From Clostridia bacterium (lineage in GTDB: Bacteria > Bacillota_A > Clostridia > Christensenellales > Aristaeellaceae): a stretch of 48,896 nt of DNA. The stretch is from positions 1-48,896 of the forward strand of contig JAFQEB010000137.1 in the NCBI GenBank assembly GCA_017399225.1. The letters are read 5' to 3'. Position 1 is the stretch's first letter; every line of letters begins with the position of its first letter. The position numbers and the translations under genes were made by a program. Shown piece by piece: positions 42,510 through 48,896 of the stretch. The notes below the pieces were generated by a model, which was not told where the DNA came from, ran no database searches, and saw only the letters and a program-made list of their open reading frames with translations.

Positions 42510-44264
42510 TTACCGCTGCAGGTTGATGCGGCGGATCTGCTCAATGTCAACCTTGGGATTCCGATCCATGTCCAGCAAGCCGTTGACCTCCTGGAACACG
42601 TCCGTCAGCTGGGTGTAGCAGTAGCCGCTGAAGCCCGGCAGATGCTTGAAGGCCTGGGTGATGGCCTCGAAGCGCTTGAAGAAGGCAGCCTCGTCCTGCT
42701 CTGCGCCGTTGTAACCCCAGTTGCCGTCGCCGGCGTCCTTTGCCATGGCGATGCCGCCGTATTCGGTGAGCAGCATGGGCTTGCCGAGGTTGTCGTAGCC
42801 CACGGCGGTGGTCAGCTTCCAGTGGCCGGAGTTGCCATTGAGCAGCCGTTCGCGGTCCTGATAGCCGTCGGTCAGGCTCTCCGGCCAGCCAGTGTAGTCG
42901 TGGATGGTGACCAGGTCGGTACAGGTCTGTTCCCAGCCGTCGTTGACGGAGACGGGGCGGGTGCCGTCCAGAGCGTGGATCATGTGGTACAGCGCGTCAG
43001 CCAGCTTCTGGGCTTCCCGTTGGGTCTGGATGAAGGGCACGCCCCAGCTTTCGTTGATGGGCACCCAGGTGATGAGGCAGGGGTGGTTGTAATCCCGCCT
43101 GATGGCTTCGGAGAGGTCGCGCATCATGCTGCGCTTCTGGCTGTCCCGGAGCCAGTAGGCGCTGGGCAGCTCGCCCCAGACCAGCAGGCCCAGCTTGTCC
43201 GCCCAGTACAGGTAGCGGGGATCCTCGAACTTTTGATGCTTGCGCGCGCCGTTGTACCCCATGGCGAGGGTCAGTTCGATGTCGCGGCGGAGGGCATCGT
43301 CGCTGGGGGCGGTGAGGAGCCCGTCGGGCCAGTAGCCCTGATCCAGCACCAGCCGCTGGTAGAGCGGGCTGTTGTTCAGCGTCACGCAGCCGCGGATGAT
43401 TTCGATCTTGCGCATGCCGAAGTAGGTGTCCACCTGGTCGGCGATGGCACCATCCACCAGCGTCTCGATCCGAAGGTCGTACAATGCGGGATCATCCGGC
43501 CGCCACAGGCGGAAGCCCTCCAGCGTTTCGTCGTGGCGCAGGAAGAGCTCCGTCTGCAAGAACCGGTCGCTGGTCACGGCGACCTCCTGTCGGGCTGCCA
43601 GCCTGCCGTCCATGGAGGCAGTCAGGCGGATGGCGCCGTTTGAAGGCAGCTCGTTCAGGGTGATTTCCACCTTCAGAGAACCGCGCTCGATACAGGGCGT
43701 AAGGCGGAAATCCGTCGGGTAATATTCGCCCACGCCCTCCAGCCAGACGCTCTGCCAGATGCCGGTGACGGGCGTGTACCAGCAGCCCCAGGCTTCCGGA
43801 CGGTAGCTCTGCTTGCCCCGGGGCTGGTCGAAGTCCAGCCGATCCTCGCAGCGGACGGTCAGGATGTACTCGCCGCTGGCTTCGGTCAGGTCGGTGACGT
43901 CGAATGTGAAGGGCGTATAGCCGCCCTCATGGCTGCCCAGGTATTGGCCGTCCAGCCACACGTCGGCCCTGTAGTCTGCCGCGCCGAAGTGCAGCAGGCG
44001 GCGGGCGGTCATTCCGGCGGGGACGGTGAAGCTGCGCTCGTACCAGACCACATCGCAGTGCTCCTGACAGTCTATGCCTGAGAGCTTGCTCTGGTAGCAG
44101 AAGGGCACCTCGATTTGATGGGTGGCGGGCAGGGTGCGGTACCACTTTTCCCTGCGGCCCGCGTTGGAAGGGTCAAAGGCGAACTGCCATTGTCCGTTGA
44201 GGGTGCACCAGTTTTCACGTACCCGGTCGGGGCGGGGATGCTCATTGCGGAGGATCTCCATCAT
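42510..44264 (-). CDS. GH2-family beta-glycosidase
   Basis: A 584-residue enzyme, beta-galactosidase/glucuronidase/mannosidase family. The start at 44264 has AAAGGAG six bases upstream. Sugar-binding beta domain (about 15-180, with WYERSFTVPAGM and ADVWLDGQYLGSHEGGYTPF), immunoglobulin-like domain, then TIM barrel (from about 275). Acid/base Glu in VPINESWG and nucleophile Glu in MLLTEYGG are intact. There is no signal peptide. First gene of the island operon, divergent from the AraC regulator. Combined with GH92, GH43 and GH28, it suggests stepwise breakdown of a branched heteroglycan. Confidence 0.9.
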   Translation of the reverse strand: MMEILRNEHPRPDRVRENWCTLNGQWQFAFDPSNAGRREKWYRTLPATHQIEVPFCYQSKLSGIDCQEHCDVVWYERSFTVPAGMTARRLLHFGAADYRADVWLDGQYLGSHEGGYTPFTFDVTDLTEASGEYILTVRCEDRLDFDQPRGKQSYRPEAWGCWYTPVTGIWQSVWLEGVGEYYPTDFRLTPCIERGSLKVEITLNELPSNGAIRLTASMDGRLAARQEVAVTSDRFLQTELFLRHDETLEGFRLWRPDDPALYDLRIETLVDGAIADQVDTYFGMRKIEIIRGCVTLNNSPLYQRLVLDQGYWPDGLLTAPSDDALRRDIELTLAMGYNGARKHQKFEDPRYLYWADKLGLLVWGELPSAYWLRDSQKRSMMRDLSEAIRRDYNHPCLITWVPINESWGVPFIQTQREAQKLADALYHMIHALDGTRPVSVNDGWEQTCTDLVTIHDYTGWPESLTDGYQDRERLLNGNSGHWKLTTAVGYDNLGKPMLLTEYGGIAMAKDAGDGNWGYNGAEQDEAAFFKRFEAITQAFKHLPGFSGYCYTQLTDVFQEVNGLLDMDRNPKVDIEQIRRINLQR

Positions 44265-44303
44265 ATTCAACTCCTTTGGATGAGAACGGGAATCTTTTAT
44301 TCC

Positions 44304-44363
44304 AGTATAGCACAGCCAAGTGTGAGTTTCTACTTGTATTTTGTCCCGAGATTGTGGTATATT
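44304..44363. promoter_or_regulatory. Divergent promoters between GH2 and AraC genes
   Basis: For the regulator, TTGTAT (44334-44339) and TATATT (44358-44363) are 18 bp apart with an extended -10 TG. For the GH2 operon, TATACT on the minus strand (44304-44309) is a good -10 without a clear -35, as expected for an activator-dependent promoter. Confidence 0.55.
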
Positions 44364-44391
44364 GATATCGTTGATCAAAGGAGATGATAGC

Positions 44392-45216
44392 GTGATTGAG
44401 CGGTTGTCATTGCCGGAAAAGGATGCGCCCTACGGCATATCCATCATTCATCAGAGCAGCGTTACGGAAACCTACCCCAGCCATTGCCATGACTTCTATG
44501 AGATTTTCTATGTTGCCAGCGGCAAGGGCGTTCACTGTATCGGGGATCAGCGCCTGCTGCTGGAAACGGGCTCGCTGGTGCTGATCCGTCCGGATGATGT
44601 ACACAGCTTCTCTGCATTCAACTCTTTTGACTTCACGATGTACTCCATCGGTTTTTCCGTGCAGGAGATGCAGCGTGCGATGGATTACATGGGGATCCTC
44701 CCCTGTCGTGCTGAACAGCCGTCGCTTCCACCTGCGGCAGTGCTGCCCGGTCATGAGCGGGCGGGCATGGAACAAGCTCTGGCGGGACTCCTGCAGCAGC
44801 AATCCGATCAACGGCTGACGCCGTTCCGGGCGCTGCTGCCCGGTGTGCTCCTGCGGCTGGTGAATTCTTCCGCCCCTGTCGCGGCGGAGGTTTTCCCTGC
44901 GTGGCTTGCCAGGCTGGATGAGCAGATGAGCCTGCGCAAGAACTATGTGCAGGGGCTGCCCCGCATGCTGGAGCTCTGTCCCTGCACCCAGGCGTACATG
45001 AACCGCGCCTTCAAACGGTACATGAAGCTGACGCCTACCGAGTACATCAACATCAAGCGCATCCACTATGCCTGCGAGCTGTTAACGGACCATCGCCACG
45101 ACGTCGCCGAGGTCTGCTACATGACGGGCTTCAACAACCTGAGCCACTTCTATGCCGTGTTCCGCAGAATATGCCGCTGCACGCCTGGAGATATCATGAA
45201 GCGGACACAGGGGTGA
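44392..45216 (+). CDS. AraC-family transcriptional regulator
   Basis: A 274-residue regulator. GTG at 44392 follows AAAGGAG. An N-terminal cupin sugar-binding domain (SHCHDFYEIFYVASGKGVHC) is joined to a C-terminal double helix-turn-helix (about 175-270; CTQAYMNRAFKRYMKLTP, then VAEVCYMTGFNNLSHFYAVF). It probably senses a glycan breakdown product and activates the divergent GH2-GH92-GH43-GH28 operon. Confidence 0.9.
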   Translation: MIERLSLPEKDAPYGISIIHQSSVTETYPSHCHDFYEIFYVASGKGVHCIGDQRLLLETGSLVLIRPDDVHSFSAFNSFDFTMYSIGFSVQEMQRAMDYMGILPCRAEQPSLPPAAVLPGHERAGMEQALAGLLQQQSDQRLTPFRALLPGVLLRLVNSSAPVAAEVFPAWLARLDEQMSLRKNYVQGLPRMLELCPCTQAYMNRAFKRYMKLTPTEYINIKRIHYACELLTDHRHDVAEVCYMTGFNNLSHFYAVFRRICRCTPGDIMKRTQG

Positions 45217-45274
45217 TCAGCTCTGTCAACACAGCCTCACAGACGCCCGTCCGAACGGCATATGTGTAATATTT

Positions 45275-45361
45275 CAGCCGCCACGGAGCCTCATCAACTC
45301 CAGGGCGGCCATTCTTATGCACTTTTCTCCGTCATGTCGCCTGATACATCCGGTTCATGAT
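45275..45361. repeat. Right direct repeat flanking the glycosidase island
   Basis: Matches 38251-38338 in the same orientation. It contains the bidirectional hairpin GCCGCC...GGAG/CTCC...GGCGGC and the last codons of a tyrosine-recombinase gene on the minus strand. Bases 45217-45274 hold no gene. Confidence 0.8.
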
Positions 45362-45457
45362 CTCCAGCGACTGCCGCTGCATCTCGTCCGTGGCGTGGAC
45401 GTACTTCCGCGTCGTGATCTCCATGCTCTTGTGGCCGAGCCTGCGCTGGATGTGGTG
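45332..45457 (-). pseudogene. C-terminal remnant of a tyrosine recombinase
   Basis: On the minus strand 42 codons encode the end of a phage-type integrase: HHIQRRLGHKSMEITTRKYV (box with the catalytic His and the Tyr nucleophile) to QSLEIMNRMYQAT and stop. The frame is broken by TAA just upstream (45456 onward), and no recombinase sequence is seen beyond about 45457. It differs from the integrase at 47843. It marks an old integration or excision event. Bases 45458-45660 contain no convincing gene. Confidence 0.85.
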
Positions 45458-45663
45458 TTATGTTTCTTCCGAAGATATGCACGTTCAGGCAGCTGCACAA
45501 ACGTTCCAACCTGTACGCTCTCGAAAAAGCACATGATGGAAAGGAAGCACGCAGTGAGGGTCGGCTCTCAGTTCCCCGAAGTGCATACTTTGGAGAAATA
45601 ACGTAATGGAAAATAAATGGAAAATTGGCTGAAATTCCGAGATGTCCGAAAAAGTCGGGAAAG

Positions 45664-45703
45664 TGCCGCAATCCCTTGAAAATACAGGGTTTGCGGCATT
45701 TTC
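45664..45703 (+). terminator. Terminator-like hairpin at the edge of the mobile segment
   Basis: TGCCGCAA (45664-45671) pairs with TTGCGGCA (45691-45698), with TCCC/GGGT extending the stem; TTTTC follows. It separates the recombinase remnant from the genes of the mobile segment. Confidence 0.6.
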
Positions 45704-45821
45704 AGCCATGCCGGAAAACCTCCGGGATATGTCCGGCTAATCCAGGAAAGGCAGTCGCCCTTCCGCAATCCGGGTGACGCGCAGCACCCTATGGCATCTG
45801 CGCGAGAAAGGAAGTAAAGGT

Positions 45822-45974
45822 ATGTAGATCAGTAGGATTAAGGTATCAAATGATTTGCCGAGCCTGCGGCGTCGGGCGGCATCGAACTCAAGTGGGCTTG
45901 ACCCGCCGTCTGAGCGCAGAAGGTTCAGCGAAGCAAATCCGACAATATGTGCACCGAAAGGAATGATATCATGA
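45822..45974 (+). CDS. Small basic ORF with TAG as second codon
   Basis: A frame of 50 codons from ATG (45822) to TGA (45972-45974), with AAAGGAAG upstream and an ATGA overlap with the next gene. Codon 2 is TAG (45825-45827); otherwise the frame is open and encodes ISRIKVSNDLPSLRRRAA and a Pro/Arg-rich rest. Placement, ribosome-binding site and coupled overlap suggest a real small gene that needs amber read-through, or one that is inactivated. Chance remains possible for so short a frame. No function recognised. Confidence 0.4.
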
Positions 45975-47536
45975 ATTATCAGAATGACTATGTAACCACC
46001 CAGAACAACCGGAAGTGGCCTGAGCTCCGCGACGAGCGTCTCCCCAGCTTTCCGACTCAGTATCTCCCCGCCGACTGCGCCGACCTGGTCGAAAAGGTGG
46101 CGGCATCCTCGGCAATCCCCGTTGACTATGCCGCCTGCGGTTAGCTGGGCACGGCATCCGCTGCATAGGTGGGCCGAGTGTGGATCAGGCTTTGGGGCGA
46201 CTATCGCGAGCCCTCCCAGCTGTTCCTCGGCATGACCGGCAAGAGCGGCACCCGCAAGACCTCCGCACTGCGCAAGTTCATGCGCCCTTTGGAACAGTGG
46301 CTGATGTCGATGCGGTTCCCGGGCCAGGAAGCACTCCCCGGGCCCAAGTATGAGACCATCTGCACCGACGCCACGCCTGAAGCACTGCTGGCTCGGATGG
46401 CTGAGCAGGATGGGCGCGGCATCTTCTACACCGACGAGGGTGACTTCCTCAATATTCTTGGCGGCTCCACCTACGGCAACGGCAAGTCCCTGCCCAATAT
46501 CGGCGGCGTCATGAAGGGCTACGACGGCGACCCGGTCAGCGTTGTCCGCAAGGGACAGGGCGGAAGCATCGATATCCCGGAAGCCCACCTTTCAATGACG
46601 CTCGGCCTGCAGCCCCAGGTGCTCGAGAATTTCGCCAACAATCCGAATCTGTGTGATCGCGGCCTTCCTCAGCGCCTGCTCTTCTTCATCCCCGAGCCTG
46701 TGGGCCGAATCGATGTGAACGCCATCACGGAGATGCCGGAGGAGCTGATGCAGCACTGGGCGAAGAAGATCACCTATCTGGTGTCCCTGCACAGGGAGAA
46801 GGCGCTGGAAATGACCTGCTCGCAGCATGTCGCGCAGACGATCCGCGACTTCTGGCAGTACATGGTGGATGCGCAGGAGACCGCCTTCTGTGAGAATGAT
46901 GCGCTCTATGCCTGGGCCAGCAAGGAGCACGGAAAAGCCGCGAGGCTTGCAGGACTGCTGACGCTGCTGGATAACCCGGATGCGCGGGAGGTCTCGCTGC
47001 GCGCGGCAGAGGCGGCTGTTGCCCTGATGAAGGAGTACTTCAATCCGCATGCTGTACGCGCGTTCTGCGGCGCACGGAAACTGTCGCAACCTGCATCGGC
47101 CCTGCTGAAGGTCATCCAGTCTGCCATTCTCTCAGGCGCATCCTACATCAAGAGCGCCGATCTGAAGGACAAGGTGCGCAAGCAGAAGCAGTTCAAGGGG
47201 CCGGAGGGCGGAGAAGCCTTCGCCAAGGGCATGGAGGAGCTGATTGCCGCCTGCTACATCCGGTCGTATTACCTCCCGATCAACCCGAATGGCCGTCCCA
47301 ACGATGGCGCTTATGCCCTCAACCCGGCCTACGTAAAGGGCATGAAGCGACCTGCCGGTAGCCCGCCACTGCCTGGGGAGATAGAGGAAGCCCCGGTGAG
47401 TCCGCCTGTCATGCAGCAGGAACCTGTGGATGTGCCGCCGCCCTACCAGATGCCCAACTACCCGTACAAGCCCAAGACGCTCGAGGAGCTGCAATGGGAA
47501 AAGGAACTCGAGGAGGACAACGGATTGCCCTTCTGA
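45971..47536 (+). CDS. DUF3987-type mobile-element protein interrupted by two in-frame TAG codons
   Basis: A frame of 521 codons, from ATG 45971 (AAAGGAATG upstream) to TGA, with TAG at 46142-46144 and 46166-46168 and no frameshift. The first 57 codons (FPTQYLPADCADLVEKVAAS, IPVDYAACG) and the part after the stops (GRVWIRLWGDYREPSQLFLG, then a Walker A-like MTGKSGTRKTSAL and YTDEGDFLNI) fit the start of DUF3987 proteins. These are P-loop proteins common beside primases and replication genes of prophages and integrative elements. The stops lie in the predicted hydrophobic helix just before the P-loop part. Without read-through, a GTG at 46169 could start a 455-residue protein. C-terminus is Pro/Glu-rich. 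Confidence 0.75.
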
Positions 47537-47550
47537 CAATCACGGCTTGC

Positions 47551-47572
47551 CCCGGGAGAGCAATCTCCCGGG
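47551..47572 (+). terminator. GNRA-loop hairpin after the DUF3987 gene
   Basis: CCCGGGAGA (47551-47559) pairs perfectly with TCTCCCGGG (47564-47572) around a GCAA tetraloop. Only a short T-run follows, so termination may be partial. Confidence 0.55.
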
Positions 47573-47647
47573 CGCGGGCCCCTTTCCGTCCCCCCGATTC
47601 ACTACCTGTAATATGAAACGCCCGCAGGGCAGAAAGGTGGAACCACC

Positions 47648-47842
47648 ATGACCAATCAGCCGATCATTGACAAGCAGAGCAGCGTACCCTATACTCAAAC
47701 ACAGGAAGGCATCTCCGCCGATGCGTAGCAGCTGCTGACGCAGGCTGTCCAGAGCGCGTAGCAGCCGCTGGAGGAACGCCTCACGCACCTTGAAAACCGA
47801 ATCATTCCGCGTGATTCAAAGCCATTTCAGGAGGAATCTGAC
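47648..47842 (+). CDS. Short frame with two TAG codons, in frame with the integrase
   Basis: From ATG 47648 (GGTGG upstream) 65 codons run to the integrase ATG in the same frame, with TAG at 47726-47728 and 47759-47761, both in the context GCG-TAG-CAG, and no TAA or TGA. The part around the stops looks like an amphipathic helix (QLLTQAVQSA, QPLEERLTHLENRI), so it seems to be coding. If TAG is read as sense, this is an N-terminal extension of the integrase. If not, it yields a 26-residue peptide. Confidence 0.45.
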
Positions 47843-48896
47843 ATGGCGAAGAAAATCCGCAGACCCTACATCATCAACGGCACGCAGTGCTGGATCTCCG
47901 GCAACACCGAGCAGGAAGTGCTGGACAACGCCATCCGGCTCATGGGCCTTACCCCGGCGCCCGCGCCTGCGAAGCCAAAAAAGAACTTCGGCCAGTATGC
48001 CCGGAACTGGTACAAGAAGTACTCCAAGCCCACCGTCAGCACGGCGACGGCTACGACCTATGACCGGCAGCTGCGGCTGTACATCCTGCCCGCGCTGGGC
48101 GATAAGGCCGTGGAGGACATCACCCTTGATGACGTGCAGGGGCTCTTCAACAGCTTCGGCAGCGGCACGGCGAAGACCACCAAGGAGAAGTGCAAGGTCG
48201 TGCTGAACATGATCTTCGAGCTGGCGGTGGAGGAAGGGCTGATGACCCGCAACCTGCTCAAGTCCAGCAGCTTCCGTCTGCGCGGCGAGGCCAGCAAAGC
48301 GACTGAACCCTACACGGTGGAGGAGATGCGCTGCCTGGTGGAGGGCATCGGCCGATTACAGAACCCCACCGACCGCGCCTACATGGCGCTGCATACCCTG
48401 CACCCGCTGCGGCTGGAGGAAGTCCTCGGCCTGCGCTGGGCGGATGTGGACGAGAAGAGCATGACGCTGCACATCCAGCGGGCCGTGACGCACCCGAACC
48501 GCAACGCACCGGAGGTCAAGGAAACCAAGACGAGCGAATGCCGCGAGACGGCCATGTCCGAGGTGTGCCTCAGGCACTTGAAGGAGATCGGGCGCGGCGC
48601 TCCCGGCGAGTATGTCGTTGGCGGCACGAGGCCGATGAGCTACACGCAGGTTCGCAAGATGTGCAGGCGCATCGCCCGGGAGATCGGCTTCGAGGGCAGC
48701 ATCACACCCATGCGCTTCCGCACGACGGTGCTGACCGACATCTACGAGCAGACCGGCGATATCAAGCTGACGCAGCATGCCGCAGGCCATGCCACGCCGG
48801 AGATGACGCTGAAGCACTACGTCAAGGGCCGCAGAAAGGCGAACGATGCCGCGCAGGTGATCGACCGCATCTATGCAGCGCCAGCGGGAGGCGGCA
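47843..48896 (+). CDS. Tyrosine recombinase/integrase (cut by window end)
   Basis: 351 codons without a stop to the end of the window. CAGGAGGAATCTGAC precedes the ATG. N-terminal arm-binding part (KIRRPYIINGTQCWISGN), SAM-like core-binding domain (about 48-140) and catalytic domain. Visible active-site residues: R190 in HPLRLEEVLGLRW, R293 in TPMRFRTTVLTD, H316 in AAGHATPEM and Tyr 326 in LKHYVKGR. The box II His is Met (290), which I believe is typical of this clostridial phage-integrase branch (R/M-RFRTT). It would integrate and excise the element holding the preceding genes. Different from the remnant at 45332. Confidence 0.9.
   Translation, partial: MAKKIRRPYIINGTQCWISGNTEQEVLDNAIRLMGLTPAPAPAKPKKNFGQYARNWYKKYSKPTVSTATATTYDRQLRLYILPALGDKAVEDITLDDVQGLFNSFGSGTAKTTKEKCKVVLNMIFELAVEEGLMTRNLLKSSSFRLRGEASKATEPYTVEEMRCLVEGIGRLQNPTDRAYMALHTLHPLRLEEVLGLRWADVDEKSMTLHIQRAVTHPNRNAPEVKETKTSECRETAMSEVCLRHLKEIGRGAPGEYVVGGTRPMSYTQVRKMCRRIAREIGFEGSITPMRFRTTVLTDIYEQTGDIKLTQHAAGHATPEMTLKHYVKGRRKANDAAQVIDRIYAAPAGGG

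Noticed and set aside
45458..45660. Further recombinase sequence upstream of the C-terminal remnant
   Set aside because: I looked in all minus-strand frames; no recombinase-like residues continue past about 45457.
47790..48206. An open frame of 138 codons at the start of the integrase region
   Set aside because: Out of frame with the integrase, whose conserved motifs are in the frame starting at 47843.

Overview
The window looks like the chromosome of a GC-rich, carbohydrate-degrading anaerobic Firmicute (Clostridia, gut or rumen type). I infer this from the Sec signal peptides of the MKKLVSLMLALVLA type, two sugar ABC importers without their own ATPase, an EpsC-type serine acetyltransferase, strong AGGAGG ribosome-binding sites, and promoters of TTGACA/TATAAT type. 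No tRNA, rRNA or CRISPR array was recognised.

Layout. (1) 0.3-4.9 kb: two fused exopolysaccharide enzymes, an O-antigen-polymerase/GT2 fusion and a GT4/second-GT fusion, closed by a strong terminator. (2) 5.0-18.4 kb: a carbohydrate uptake locus. It holds a LacI-family regulator behind several LacI-type operator sequences, a solute-binding protein with two permeases, a secreted protein with repeated domains behind a perfect cre-type operator, and a second importer (two permeases and a binding protein). Three of the four permeases carry unusual N-terminal extensions. One extension resembles a Wzz/YveK chain-length regulator and another is a large extracytoplasmic helical domain. (3) 18.4-18.8 kb: a dense array of palindromes bracketed by two identical 29-nt hairpins.

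(4) 19.8-28.8 kb, minus strand: a nine-gene operon behind one good promoter. In transcription order it encodes a zinc-ribbon/TPR/TIR/Sel1/vWA protein, a zinc-ribbon LRR protein, an SPFH protein with zinc ribbons, a four-helix membrane protein, a divergent SPFH-like protein, two helical ESCRT-III-like proteins, a Vps4-like AAA+ ATPase with an N-terminal MIT-like domain, and an LRR/Sel1 protein. This is my best candidate for an undescribed system: a bacterial ESCRT-III/Vps4-like membrane-remodelling module coupled to SPFH scaffolds and a TIR effector.

(5) 29.0-38.1 kb: housekeeping and accessory genes. These are a GNAT acetyltransferase with serine acetyltransferase, an M24 aminopeptidase, a GH26-like glycosidase, exodeoxyribonuclease III, an ECF sigma factor with a membrane partner, a small secreted protein and a small conserved hypothetical. 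An AT-rich patch covers the facing 3' halves of two convergent genes. (6) 38.25-45.36 kb: a glycan-degradation island (GH28, GH43, GH92, GH2 and a divergent AraC regulator) flanked by direct repeats of about 87 bp that each contain the 3' end of a tyrosine-recombinase gene. (7) 45.8-48.9 kb: a mobile-element segment with a small ORF, a DUF3987-type protein, another short frame and a tyrosine recombinase running off the window end. Three consecutive reading frames here contain five in-frame TAG codons and no other disruption, while none of the roughly 37 gene ends I checked in the window uses TAG. This raises the possibility of amber recoding or suppression.
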